A DNA stretch of 64,000 nucleotides from Euptelea pleiosperma (taxonomy: Eukaryota; Streptophyta; Magnoliopsida; Ranunculales; Eupteleaceae): positions 8,005,929-8,069,928 of the forward strand of contig CM068541.1 of the NCBI GenBank assembly GCA_035048495.1, read 5' to 3'. Positions 46,893-58,144 of the stretch are shown here, one piece after another. Every line of letters begins with the position of its first letter. The first letter of the stretch is position 1. A model generated the notes under the pieces. It saw only the letters and a list, made by a program, of their open reading frames with translations. It did no database searches and was not told the DNA's origin. The position numbers were made by a program, and so were the translations under genes.

Positions 46893-48490
46893 CTTGGTGG
46901 GACCCTTCAAATGGTGGATTTTCGACTGTAGTTATTATTTGATTCGTGCGCTACGTGGTATGCAGTTCGCCACATTTTTGGTTAATTTAATAGCCGAAAA
47001 ATCTAATACAGACGCTTAATGTTACTTAAATTGGTTTTGCAATGCTTGAGGGGTAAACAAACTTTGTAACCTCTAAATGTTAGCCATGTGTAATGTACCA
47101 AGTAGATGGCGTTGTATTTTATCGCTTTATTAATACTTTTTGATATTTAAATCATAGAAATCCATTAGACAACTAAAATTACGATACTACACCTAATTTT
47201 ATTCCTTCACCAAAAAAATTAGAATTTTAATTTATGGGTTTATACTCGAGAAAAGTAATTTTCCCATTACAATCTGTCTTATCTTAGACGGATCTTCATA
47301 TCGGAGCGATATAGGATTCATGTTGCTAACCCTAAACATTTAAGATAAGGAGTAAGTAATGACGATGTTGATGACTTTTTTGATCCATGACATATGCCTA
47401 TAAGTTATTTTAATATCGATATAAATATGTATAGGGTGTTTAATCGGCCAACGCGTGAATCTTGATTAGCAAATTCTTTAAAATATTTTGCTATAATTCC
47501 TAATAAATTAAGTGCAAAAATCATTAGGGAATTTTTGACATATCCCCCCCATGTTATCTTTAAAATTTGATATACCCCCTAACAATTTGAAAAAGCTGAC
47601 ATACCCCACTATTACTCGGTCCACTGTCATTTGACCAGTGTTGACTATCAATTTTTTTATTAAATGACAAAAATGCCCTTGTCTTCAACGTTGGAACAAG
47701 GGTTTGGGCAAAAACCCAAACCCCAAATCAAACGGCTGTGGTCGACGGCCAGCCAAGAGATTTCAATGTGGTCATTGGCGACCAACCAACCCGAGTCTCA
47801 TGGCCAGCCGGCCACCACTCCGGCAATAATTTAAAACCCAAGGTATAAAAAGAAAAAAAATTGTATAAAATTGTAGTTTTAAAACTTTCATTAACATAAA
47901 TGAAAACACAAGACAAATCAATTTATATTTTAAGTTTTTGAGATGTGGATTTTAGAAAGATGGGTTCTCTCAATTTGAAAATATTCCTTCACAAATTTTA
48001 TCTATTTTTTGGGGGTTTTTTCTTCTCAATATTTGCTTAATGCATCAAAAAATCAAAAAAAAAATCTCAAGTTTATGAACATGGGTTTTAATTTTTATTT
48101 TTAATCTCCTCTTTTCATGTGTGTGTGTGTCAAAAATTCCCAAATCTTTATAATACTAATTCCGCGTGAATAATCTAATTACCTTGCCTCAAGGTCTTAA
48201 GCAAGATCTTGAACGACGTGTCCCGACACATCTAATGACAACTTAGCGAACAAATGCACATAACTAATTATACCGTCTTAATTAATCATGAAGGAAAAAA
48301 ATAATTAAGGGGGTTAGGTTAAGAGAGATTAGAAAAGGGTTGATCGGTGCCAGAATCAATGGGCTAGTCTGTCTTCGAGTGGCTACAGTTTCCAGGTGTC
48401 GCGCTTGCTCACATGGCGGGGCATGCGTTGTAATAGCTCGCGGTGCAGGCAATTGATAAAACCTAATGGTGTTAAATAAGCCCCAGGCGC
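46893..48490 (+). repeat. Segmental direct duplication, copy 1 (interrupted by a MITE)
   Basis: From GGGACCCTTCAAATGGTGGA to about AATGGTGTTAA this block aligns in the same orientation with 51887-52757. Shared landmarks are CTACGTGGTATGCAGTTCGC, TTGGTTTTGCAATGCTTGA, GTGTCCCGACACATCTAATG and GTCTGTCTTCGAGTGG. Copy 1 is longer because a 615-bp element sits at 47527-48141. No coding capacity is visible. Confidence 0.85.
47527..48141. mobile_element. Mutator-like MITE with perfect 14-bp inverted ends
   Basis: It begins GGGAATTTTTGACA and ends TGTCAAAAATTCCC, a perfect inverted pair. The flanks AAATCATTA (47518-47526) and AAATCTTTA (48142-48150) are a 9-bp duplication with one mismatch. The related copy of the surrounding segment at about 52440-52490 lacks the insert, which supports the limits. 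The interior has no transposase frame. Confidence 0.85.
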
Positions 48491-48499
48491 AACTTAATT

Positions 48500-49394
48500 A
48501 ATCAATAATTGTCTTAATCATCATGATTAAAAAAAATTACTCCATTTTGGACACCAACCATTGATAATTTCAGGGTGTAACTTAATTAATCAGGAATTGT
48601 TTTAATCGAATCAAATCACAGACACCAAAGTTGTCATACTAAGATAATGATAATCTGATCAACTTGACAGTATTTTTAAGCCGAAGCAGACTTGTTCTAG
48701 TATTATTATAAACTAAAAATATATGGTTCGGGGTCCAGGGGTTCGAGGAGAGGATCAAGGGAAGAGGAGTAGTTCACGGAGCTAGGTTGGGTACAGCAGA
48801 CATTGATATTAGGGCACATTTCTGTGGGGGTGTTTCGTGAGCCATTGAGGGTTTAGTTCCATGTGGGAGGCCTTGATGAACGAGTGCCAGATAGTGCTGC
48901 TGATGATGGTCGAAGATCTGAAGGTTACACTGGAGGTAGAGATCAGGAGGGAGAGGGTTTGCAAGGCGGTCAAATTGGTGATAGATGAAGAAAGCCATGT
49001 CAGGGGAGAAGTGGGGCAACCACGACTAGTGGAAGGACCTTTTGTCAAGCCATGCTCTTGAAGTCTTCCTACATCCATAACTTCGTCCAGAAGCTACACC
49101 ATCTGCTAGAGTGGATGGAAAACTCAAAAGATAAGCTGTTCATCAATAAAATTTTGCCTCAGAAAGCTTCCCCTAAGAAAATGGATACACCCTACGAATT
49201 TTCTGTCCGCCCATTATGCCTCTTTAGCATTTTTACTGCCACCTATCGGTTAAGTTCCACCTTGTTAGCGGATGCTGTTTTTCCGTGCCTGTGTTTGGTT
49301 GGCCCGACATTCCGTTGGTGTACATAATTGTTTGGCCTTTTCCCAACAAGTTGATCTTATGGGGTACATGGTTGTTTAACACACCTGTCCTGAG
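48500..49394. other. Unassigned region with one possible gene fragment
   Basis: Frames at 48861-49061 (+), 49052-49327 (+) and 48774-49078 (-) overlap and none shows a domain I recognise. The 49052 frame has SSYIHNFVQKLHHLLEWMEN, which looks protein-like, and could be a degraded exon, but I cannot assign it. Confidence 0.3.
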
Positions 49395-49402
49395 GTTATG
49401 GT

Positions 49403-49783
49403 TAGGGGTGTCAACGGGTCGGTTCTGGTTCAGTTCCTAGGGTGGCTAGAACCGGAACAATCGGTTCGGTTCCTTTACCGTTTCGGTTCTCAAAGTGATG
49501 GATCTGGAACCGGATCCGATTATGTATTTCTGTCGGTTCCGGGTATAATGGGCCAAATCTTGAGAATATGAGAATTTTTACACTATATTTATACATTGGT
49601 ACTGATTCTTTTCGGTTTGATTCCGGTTCTTATTGGTTTCGGTTCCATATTAGACTACCTGGAACCGGAACCATTGTTTTCGGTTCGGTTCCGATTCCTA
49701 TTTTTTTTTAATTGGTTCCCAAAAATGTGGAACTAGAACCGGTGTTTTCAGTTCCGGTTAAACGGGTAAAATTGACACCCCTA
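49403..49783. mobile_element. hAT-like MITE with TAGGGGTGTCAA ends and GGTTC repeats
   Basis: A perfect 8-bp duplication GTTATGGT lies at 49395-49402 and 49784-49791. The ends TAGGGGTGTCAA and TTGACACCCCTA are exact inverted repeats, and the adjacent CGGGT/ACGGG also pairs. The interior has many GGTTCGGTTCC and GGAACCGG units in both orientations. It is non-coding. This type of element is common in plants. Confidence 0.9.
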
Positions 49784-49829
49784 GTTATGGTGGCCTACTC
49801 TTAACGGTATACTAAAACATATATGTAAT

Positions 49830-50000
49830 TTGTATGTTCGGTATGAGTTGGGTTGGGTTGGGCAGAGCCTCAACCCTAGCCCAACCTGATTTGATTGGGT
49901 TGCCAAAAATCAAGTTCTAAAAGAACTAACCCAACCCAACCCCAACATTGGTTCAACCCGTCAGGCTAGGGTTGAGCCATACCCCTCTCCCTCTCTCTCT
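49830..50000. repeat. CCCAACC/GGTTGGG-rich foldback fragment
   Basis: GAGTTGGGTTGGGTTGGGCA and AACCCAACCCAACCCC lie in inverse orientation about 100 bp apart, with CAACCCTAGCCC and GGCTAGGGTTGAGCC also pairing. It resembles truncated hAT-like elements. No target duplication found. Confidence 0.5.
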
Positions 50001-50215
50001 AGAGATTTTTTTTTGCTCTGACTCATTTTGATCTTGGCCACGCCTAAGAAGCACCACGTCGCACTAGTCACTCAAGGAGTACAATTTGCCTTAACAACCC
50101 ACTCGTCCAATTAGTACATACGTGGAGTAGCGAGTTTGGGCCACGTGCACTATTGTAATAAAGTGCGTGAGATGCACTATATCATTATTGGTACATCTTA
50201 TCACACATTATTAGC

Positions 50216-50650
50216 CAGTGTTTTTAAACCCGCCGGGCCCGGCCCGGCCCGGCCCGGCGTGTTGACCCAATCATAAAACTGGGTTGGGTCAACCCCGGCC
50301 CAGTAATTTGTTAAAAAACCGTCCATTATGACGTGACCTGCTGAACCCGGCCGGTTGAACCGGTGACCCAGCTGACCCGCCCCGGGTTTTTGCTAAAACC
50401 CAGCCCTCTACTTGGGAAAAAACTAGAAAAGTAAAAAACAACATGCTTTTTCTGTTTTTCTAATTTTAAAAAAAAATCATCTTTTGTAAGGACTAGGATC
50501 AATGGCTGATTTTTGGTGAGGATGAACTCCTCACCAAATATATTACCCGTACATATATATTGGTCACGGGTTGACCCAGCGGTTGAACCGGTGACCCAGT
50601 GACCTGGTCCCTAGACCGGGTCGATGACCGGTCCGGGTATGAAAACATTG
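50216..50650. mobile_element. hAT-like MITE with GC-rich CCCGG palindromes
   Basis: A perfect 8-bp duplication TTATTAGC lies at 50208-50215 and 50651-50658. The ends CAGTGTTTTTAAACCCG and CGGGTATGAAAACATTG are inverted relatives. The interior is unusually GC-rich for this region (GGCCCGGCCCGG near 50240, GGTTGAACCGGTGACCC near 50352 and 50583). No coding frame. Confidence 0.88.
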
Positions 50651-50982
50651 TTATTAGCATCGATCTCCATTCTAGGAATTGAGCTTTTGGTGGTCACTGG
50701 CATAATTAACAATTCTGAGTCCGGCAAAAATACGGTACAAGAAATGTTCGAGAATAAATTGGATTCAACATTCAGTAAGTCATTTAAAAATTCAGAGAAC
50801 GGAATTAATGTGGTACAAAAATAATTCAAGTTTAATTCGGATTCTATATCCTAAATTTCGCTCAAAAATATATAATGCATGTATAAGCAACAATCATAAT
50901 CAACTCAACATTCATACATTTAAAGTACATGTATGCATGTCTTTGAGGATTTTTGCTCAAAAGACATCTTTTTTGGGCTCAA

Positions 50983-51210
50983 TGACGGTGTGGATGTTCA
51001 GCCCACCTGGATGGGCTATCGGTGGATAACCATACTAAAAGTCAGCTTGTTTGATGATTTCTAGCCATTGGATTTACTACCAAAAAACGTGCTTGAATCC
51101 AACTGCTAGAATCATGTCCTAAAAGGTACTAAAATCTATGGCTAGAGATAACCAATCAAGTTGAATTTTGGTTTGTATATCCAATAAGGGGTGGACTAAA
51201 AACCTGTGGT
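50983..51210. mobile_element. Foldback element, TGATTTCTAGCCATTGGAT family, second copy
   Basis: The left arm (GGATGTTCAGCCCACC, TGATGATTTCTAGCCATTGG) pairs with the right arm (CTATGGCTAGAGATAACCAA, AGGGGTGGACTAAAAACCTG). Spacer and arms match those of 20918-21143, including AAATCCGACGGCTAGAGTCAT-like text between them. Confidence 0.6.
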
Positions 51211-51269
51211 TAATGGGACCTAGGCTGGGGGCCTCTCTCTCACCAAGGGGCCTTGGTTGACCGGCGATG

Positions 51270-51650
51270 GCCACAAGATGAGCCATGTGGCACATTTTTA
51301 GAGGACACTGATCGTATAGATGTTTGGCCAATCCCTATGTGTACCTTACAAACCAAAAATCAACTTGATTAGTGATTTCAAACCTTTCGATCTTGTACCC
51401 TCGATATTGCTCTTAACATCAACCCATGAAAATGACTCCAATCCAATGCTTAGAAATCAATGGAATCTGTTTGGTCTCGATTTTTGGTCTTTATATGACC
51501 ACACCCTATAATATAGGTTGGTCCTGGGTCCAAGTCGTTGAGGGACTTCTGACCCATAAATGGTTGGACCAAGTGGCCCACACTTGGTCAAGATTTAGCA
51601 TGATTTGTGATTTCTAGCTGTTGACTCGAGTACTTTATCATCATGGACTT
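51270..51650. repeat. Partial copies of the TGATTTCTAGC MITE family
   Basis: ATGAGCCATGTGGCACATTT, AGATGTTTGGCCAATCCCTA and TTGATTAGTGATTTCAAACC recur here, followed by a second arm at 51540-51640 (GTGATTTCTAGCTGTTGACT). Ends are not resolved. Confidence 0.5.
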
Positions 51651-51886
51651 GGAACAAATCTATAGCCTTTTCCATCAAATACCTCGTGGAACACTGTTTC
51701 AAGTCGTTGAGCTTCAAGTTTATAAATTGGCACACTGAATCATTTCACTTGTATTTAGGGTCTGTTTGTTTTGCGCTTGTACAATGGTTTGTGCGTGCAG
51801 ACTTTTTTATGCGTTTGGTTCACACATTCATGATCCTGGCCAAAACTGTACCTCGAGCTACAATCCAAACATCCTGATTGCTGGGA

Positions 51887-52757
51887 CCCTTCAAATGGTG
51901 GATTTCGACTGTAGTTAATTATTTGATTCGCGCGCTACGTGGTATGCAGTTCGCCACATTTTTGGTTAATTTAAGAGCCGGAAAGCTTAATATAGACTCT
52001 TAATGTTACTTATTAATTGGTTTTGCAATGCTTGATGAGAGTTTAACAAACTTTGTAACCTCTAAATGTTCGCCATGTGTAATGTACAAAGTAGACGGCG
52101 TTATATATATTTTATCGCTTTATCAATACTTTCGGTATTTAAATCATTGAAATTTTAGTCTTAGACGACGTTACAACCTGTCTTATCTTTGATATCTTAG
52201 ACGGGTCTTCATATCGGCCTCACTATATGGGTTTGAGCGATATTGGATTTATGTTGCTAACCCTAAACATTTAGGATAAGCCGTAGGCAATGACGATGGC
52301 GATGGCGATGGCGATGATTTTTTTGATCGATGACATGTGCCCTCTTGAGTCTTGCTAATATTTTAATCTCGACATAAATATTTATTGGCGTTCTTATTGG
52401 CCAACATGTGAGCCTTGCTTAGCAAGTTATCGAAATTTAGGCAAGCATTCCGCTATAAAAGTCTAATACTATATTTCTTTACTCGAATTATATACCTTGC
52501 TTCAAGTTCTAAACCACTTGTGTCCCGACACGTCTAATGACGACTTAGTGAACAAATGCGCATAACTAATTATATCGTCTTAATTAATTAAGTGTAGGTT
52601 AGTGCCAGAGTCAATGAGGTAGTCTGTCTTCGAGTGGTTACAGTTTCCAGGTGTAGCGCTTGCTCACATGGCGACATTCGTCGTGATATGCAAGGGCAAA
52701 GTTCGGTGCAGGCGCGCGGTTGATAAACTAATTAAGTTTACTCAGCTAAATGGTGTT
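51887..52757 (+). repeat. Segmental direct duplication, copy 2
   Basis: The uninterrupted partner of 46893-48490, some 5 kb away. It contains an expanded GATGGC hexamer run at 52294-52316 where copy 1 has only GACGATGTTGATG (about 47360). Non-coding. Confidence 0.85.
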
Positions 52758-52879
52758 AAGTCCCTAAAAAAAATTTAATTTTTTATTTTTTTATAAGCCA
52801 TCCTGTAATATTTTATTCCTATTAATGCAATTATTTTTATTAGATTTTTGCATTAATTTTTGTTTTTAGCATATTTAAT

Positions 52880-53117
52880 CAGGGACTTGTAATTGAAGGG
52901 ATTGACGAGGAGAACCTTACCAGACCCGCATGCTTTAGGAGTGCTTTTAGGTTTAAACATATCTTATAGAAAAAATGTATATGAAGAGGACTCTCCGAAA
53001 ATAACGGACATTAATTATAACAGATTCGGACCTCTCCCATCCTTTATACCCTTACGGAAAAAAACGGTAACGCCTCTAGTCCTTAATACCGTTATAACGG
53101 CCCCTTTTGAACCTTGA
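52880..53117. mobile_element. Truncated ACGG-palindrome hAT-like element
   Basis: The right part ACCGTTATAACGGCCCCTTTT and end GAACCTTG at 53117 match the family right end. The left end is uncertain (possibly near CAGGGACTTG at 52880). No target duplication found. Confidence 0.4.
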
Positions 53118-53734
53118 TTGAGCCCACTCTTTAAGCTTGATTGATGATTTCTAGCTGTTGGATTTAGTACAGAAATCACTTTGTACATTTTTTAATGTGA
53201 TTTATAAGGTAAAAAAGGTCTTATACGGGTGAATCAGTAATTCTTACAATGGACAAATTTCTTTAAGAAAATTTGACCTGACATATCGGGTGTTGATTCT
53301 GATAATCCAACGGTGATTGACAGTGCCGAGTTGGAGAAAATCTGTGATAAAGAATAATGTCAAAAGTTTTACACAGAATTCCCTCAAAATGGCATGACAC
53401 CCTTTTTGGGTCCATCGAACCATGAAAATTTGGCCCACACCTTGGTGGACCTATACTCCAAAAATCAGTGTGAACAGAAATTTCTATCCAATGGATTTGA
53501 GCACTTTTCATCATGGGCTTAAAACCTACCGGCCGATTGGTGTGTTCATGTTGAGAAAGTACTCAAATCCAGTGGTTAGAAATAACCAGCCCACTGATCT
53601 TTTGTTTGTTGGTGCACCAAGGCGTGGACCAAATATTCATGGGCTAGTGTTCCACTATTCTATATCACGAATGTTCCGAACTTCCATTAACCCCTTTTTT
53701 CTGACCCCTCTCACGAATCCAACGGTGGTTGTTA

Positions 53735-53896
53735 GAGTAAAACTTCTATCACAACGGATTGCAAATCACACAATCACAAGCCAATGAGTTCTCGGCACGT
53801 ACTCAAGTGCTTCGCAACGTAATCATGTGCTTTTGCTTCGAGGTGTACGTGCCAAGAACTCATTGGCTTGTGAATCCGTTGTGACAAGTTTAACTC
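53735..53896. mobile_element. Small Mutator-like MITE with perfect 9-bp duplication (nested)
   Basis: TGGTTGTTA lies at 53726-53734 and 53897-53905. The ends GAGTAAAACTTCTATCACAA and TTGTGACAAGTTTAACTC are inverted. The arms continue through CACAAGCCAATGAGTTCT paired with AGAACTCATTGGCTTGTG around a short loop. Non-coding. Confidence 0.88.
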
Positions 53897-53979
53897 TGGT
53901 TGTTAGCGCCGAGCTGACATCATTTTTTTTCACTTTTGGCGGCGCTGACAACACCTTGATTCGTGAAATCCCCGTGGTG

Positions 53980-54385
53980 GAGTAAAACTTGTGTCACAAG
54001 ATGTTGCGACTGAACACGGTCACAGCACTCAATATGAGCCACGTGGTATATTATTAGAGGACGATGACTGTATGGATGTTTGGGCAGTCCCTTATTGGAC
54101 CGGTACGCAAAATATCAGCTTGATTAGTGATTTCTAACTGATTCTATTGAACTTATTTTCATGGGTTGATTTTAACGGTAGGAATTTGAACATTATTGAG
54201 CGTTATTTGGGTGCAAAAATCCAAAGGTTTTAAATCACTAATCAGGCTAATTTTTGGTTTGTAGGTCCACCAAGGGACTGGTCAAACATCCATACGGTCA
54301 AAGACCTCTGATCGTATGCCACGTGTCTCGTATTGAGTGCTGTGACCGTGTTCCGTCACAACATCTTGTGACACAAGTTTTACTC
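53980..54385. mobile_element. Large foldback MITE of the GAGTAAAACTT family (nested)
   Basis: The left arm GAGTAAAACTTGTGTCACAA is inversely matched by TTGTGACACAAGTTTTACTC at 54366-54385. The arms extend about 170 bp, through AACACGGTCACAGCACTCAA, GCCACGTGG, GTATGGATGTTTGG and GATTAGTGATTTCTAAC, to a central loop near 54150-54230. The inner arms are the TGATTTCTAGC motif found scattered through the window, so this is a near-complete member of that family. A 9-bp duplication is not clear. Confidence 0.8.
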
Positions 54386-54459
54386 TGGAGGAGTGAGTGC
54401 CGGGAACACCGAGAGGGGTCAGAAAAAGGGGGTCCTCGGAACCTGAGCCTTCCTCTTAC

Positions 54460-55780
54460 TTGAAAGTATGAAATTTTCTCAGTTTTTCTAGAGATCTCTC
54501 AACTCTCTCAAAACTGTTCCTTATCCCTTAAATGTGTCATGTCACGGTATTAAAAAAGTTTTATTTTGAAATTTGCAAACACATTTTTCAAGGGCGTCAA
54601 AGGGAACATACAACATTTGCATACTTCTCCACCACATGTGCAGACTAGTTTTACTCCTCCCCAAGAAAGCTAGTTTGCACATGCGGTGCAGACTTTGAAT
54701 TGTATGCAAGAGTTAAGAGAGCTGTTAGATTTATGAGAGAGTTGGGAGAAGTTGCTGCTATCGTCGAGAAAGAGAAGATTGGGGGAAAGAGATTAGGGTT
54801 TAAAGCAAGGTGTATATTAGATAGGGTCGGGTTCCGGTGACCAACATTTTTGACCCTTGGTGTACCCTCATAGAAGATGATTCAGTGGCAGATTTTTGGT
54901 GAAGATGATCTATATGGTGAGGAGATCATCCTCACAAAAATTTAAACCATTGCAATCGATATTCACTGAAGGATATTATCCCCCTACATGCAATGACAGA
55001 GCTAGGATTTTGTTCAAGAGGGTGTGCTAGATTTTTAAGGATTAAAATCCCAGGGCGAGCACTTTCAAGGATTAAAATATGAGGGGGGGCATTAAACTAA
55101 AATTTAATGGTACTTTTGAAAGTCAATATTTTTTTTTTAATTTGCATGTCATTGAATTTTTAAAATCAATAATCCAACAAACACAAGAGAGGAAAAAAAG
55201 AGAAAATATGATCCGCTCTCCTTTAATTCTTGACACCCTTGATGGGCCCTCTGGGGCAGAGGTCCATATAAGTTTATCAAGATGATACGGTTAAGGAGGA
55301 GAAAAACTTTAATTTCCACTGCTTGACATCAAACGTTGATGTCGTCTACCCCCAAAAATGCCACGTGGACTACTATTTCGGGTCCACAAACCCAAGAATA
55401 TCTGTCCCATACTGATTCCGATTCTACGTCTACATCAGAAAACAAAAAAAAACATAAAAATCAAGGGCATTTTGGTCCTTTTATGCTAGAAATCAGGCTA
55501 GAAATCATCATCAGGTGAATCTTGTTGTGTAGGTCCACCAAGGGTGGCCAACATATTCATGTGGTTAGTGGGCCTAAAAGAGTGTGCCATGTGGCATTTG
55601 GTGATAGTTCTTGTCAAACTTGTATGAGACCGGTTCTATATACAGTATATACGTGGAAAATGTTTCCAAAGTTAAGGTTTTTTTTTGAACCCTCCCATCG
55701 ACTAAAAGTCATCTATTAAAATAAAACCATGTCCAGTCTAAAATAAATGAATGTTCGGTCTAAACGATAGAATAAAGAAA
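54460..55780. other. Intergenic, repeat fragments only
   Basis: No gene recognised. Fragments include GGATTAAAATCCCAGGGCGAGC at about 55040 with a partial repeat at 55069, and one arm of the dispersed MITE family at 55495-55600. Confidence 0.4.
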
Positions 55781-55789
55781 ATAGACTTC

Positions 55790-56735
55790 TAATGTCTTCT
55801 GTATTTCTAACGAAAAAATTATCCAGTCTGATTCCTCTTTTGCCGATGAACTCCTCTATGGTTCTTCTGTAACCAATTCTTAAATGAGAAGCAATCTTTT
55901 TTCACGTGTCCATTCTTCTTGCAAAATCAACATTCGGCATCATTTGATTTTATGGTGTTGGACATCAGTGCTGCTGCTTTCCCCTTGTGGACATTCTGAG
56001 GCTTGAAGCCTTTATGTCTCTGTACTAGTTTGAGAGCCTTTGTATTGTCACTCTTCTTGAAGCCTCCCATCTTGAAGCACTTCTTATTACTAGGATGAGT
56101 AGTAAAGTATGTTGACTCAACCTTATTTTCTCGTAGTCTGTTCTCCTCAGTCACGCACAGAGTGATCAACTGATGTAGATCACACTTTGTATCTTGTGCG
56201 TTATAGTTCACTTTAAACGTGTCATATGAACTGGGTAGAGATAATACTACCATGTGGAATAACATGTCATCCTCAAAGGTAATGCTATGCTCGCGAAGTT
56301 CGATCACAAACTTAGACATCTTCGAAATGTGCTATCGCACGCTGCTCTGACCGTCATGCCTCATGCCCATCAGTTGACCCAAACAATCATATTGCAATGA
56401 TTTTTTGGATCCTACGAATTACTTCTTTATCAGAAGAAGCAATTCCTTGGCTGTATTAGTAGTCTGAATACCGCCTCGAAGTGCCTCGCTAATGGAAGCA
56501 CATATAATCATCTTAGCCAATCGATCTACCTTCTCCCATTTAACGAATTTGACTTTAACCAATTCAATACTATCTGTAACTGGGGTAGGAGGTTTGTCCT
56601 CAAATAGGACCAAATCGAAGTCCATGCATCTCAGCATGATATCAACATTCATCCTCTAGGATGAATAGTTAGAGCCAGCCAAAGGCTCTATCCCTGCTAA
56701 ACTCTTCTGAATCATTGACCTGTTCATAGCTGCAA
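55790..56735 (-). pseudogene. Ty1/Copia gag remnant with zinc knuckle
   Basis: Minus-strand frames read MNRSMIQKSLAGIEPLAGSN, then MNVDIMLRCMDFDLVLFEDK and WEKVDRLAKMIICASISEAL (56652-56419), then MSKFVIELREHSITFEDDML and VVLSLPSSYDTFKVNY (56319-55927), ending at a CCHC-type knuckle CKKNGHVKKDCFSF after a stop. These are the order and motifs of Copia gag. A stop or frameshift separates each block, so it is non-functional. No integrase or polymerase follows. Confidence 0.8.
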
Positions 56736-56739
56736 TAAG

Positions 56740-58120
56740 ACGTGGTCAAATATTACTAAGATGTTATGGGATTTAATATTTAAATCGTACTAGGGGTATT
56801 GGTCGAATTGATTCAGAGTGTTTTACTCATGAAAAACTTCCCACTCTACAAGTATAGACAAGTTGCATCATCAAGATTCATCTTTGGGCAGAATTCTTGA
56901 TATGCTATTAGTCCTCTAATATCGCGTTGGAGAACGCGTATAGACCTAACCATTCATATTCAGTTTGATCTAGATACTATCCACACCTTTGAGCAAAAGG
57001 ATTATCTATATCTCTCTTTTCACAATCATGGCTATTCTACTCACTCCGTTCACATGAACATTCCTACATCACCTTTAGGCAGAAACTAGAGATTTCATGC
57101 AAATGAGTGCAAAAAAGTGATCTTAATGAGTTTTTAAATCTCAAGATTCAAGAACCCGTGACTTCGAGAGAATACCTTTGGGCAGACTAAAATTCAATTT
57201 TTATCACGTTTTCTTAAACGATCACTTATACGGTTTACTTATACCACTATAAGAAAGACCTATACTTAATACATATAATATTATTTTCTATGTTATTGTT
57301 TATTGGTGTGTGATATACACGCACGTTATTCTTAAAATTTGATGACAATTATTAATTTATTATTCATTTGATTTGTTGTCATTTATAGAATTTCATGTGT
57401 GCATTTACATACACCTATATTCTGCCAAATATATAGTATACAAAGCATAATAATTCCAACATAATTAATCTTAGAAGACAGCATTAATGTATTCTATAAA
57501 TAAGGTATCTTCAATAAACTATAAATAATCATCATATATTATATTTAAACAGTCTCAATATATATTTCATTGTGTAGATCTTGAAAAAATACTCAAAATA
57601 GACTATTTATTTGTTCAATTTGGACATAAAATGAACATTTTATGATCGGTCAAAATTGCTTCAATTTGACTAAGACTAGTCAACCAATCAATTCTAACGA
57701 CTTGACTCGATCAATGGGGCATGACTTGGTCAACTGGGTCTGGTCGACCCAAATGTGTCAACATTATGGGTCGATAGATCGGGTTGCTGGGTCGGTCACA
57801 AGTCGGGTTGACCCATGACTTTATGTGTTAGGACTAAGGCCATTAGCTTTTAAAGATTCATGGGCTATGGGCCTTGGATTCGGGCAAATGCCCCTTTATG
57901 GATTTTGGGCTGATGGGGTTGGGCTTTGGCCTGTTGTCCAAGGCAATGCATGACTAAAAGTCTCACAGGTTCATTCCTTATGCTCACGGGCCATGATCAC
58001 TTGGGCTATGTCTCATAAGCCAAACACTCAACAAACAATTAGGGTGGCCCATATAAGTCTTATGGCCCATGGCCCAACATGACTTATTCAAATTTTTATC
58101 TTCTTTCGACGTTCTTTTAA
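56740..58120. other. Non-coding, probably retroelement leader or nested insertions
   Basis: AT-rich sequence with no gene. At 57650-57815 GGTCGACC/GGGTTGACCC motifs resemble a hAT-like MITE interior, but the ends were not located. Confidence 0.35.
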
Positions 58121-58144
58121 CGTGGGAAGAATCCTAAAACTTAG

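Larger units (their letters stand above)
53690..54450. mobile_element. Mutator-like foldback element split by two nested MITEs
   Basis: Left remnant ACCCCTTTTTTCTGACCCCT and right remnant GAGAGGGGTCAGAAAAAGGG followed by GTCCTCGGAACCTGAGCC match the ends of the element at 25247-25447. The original 200-bp element is pushed apart by insertions at 53735-53896 and 53980-54385. The left terminus appears truncated; flanking TTCCATTA and TTCCTCTTA may be a decayed duplication. Confidence 0.65.

Noticed and set aside
48774..49327. Overlapping frames on both strands, one with SSYIHNFVQKLHHLLEWMEN
   Set aside because: Possible exon relic, but I could not assign a family or splice structure, so no gene was called.
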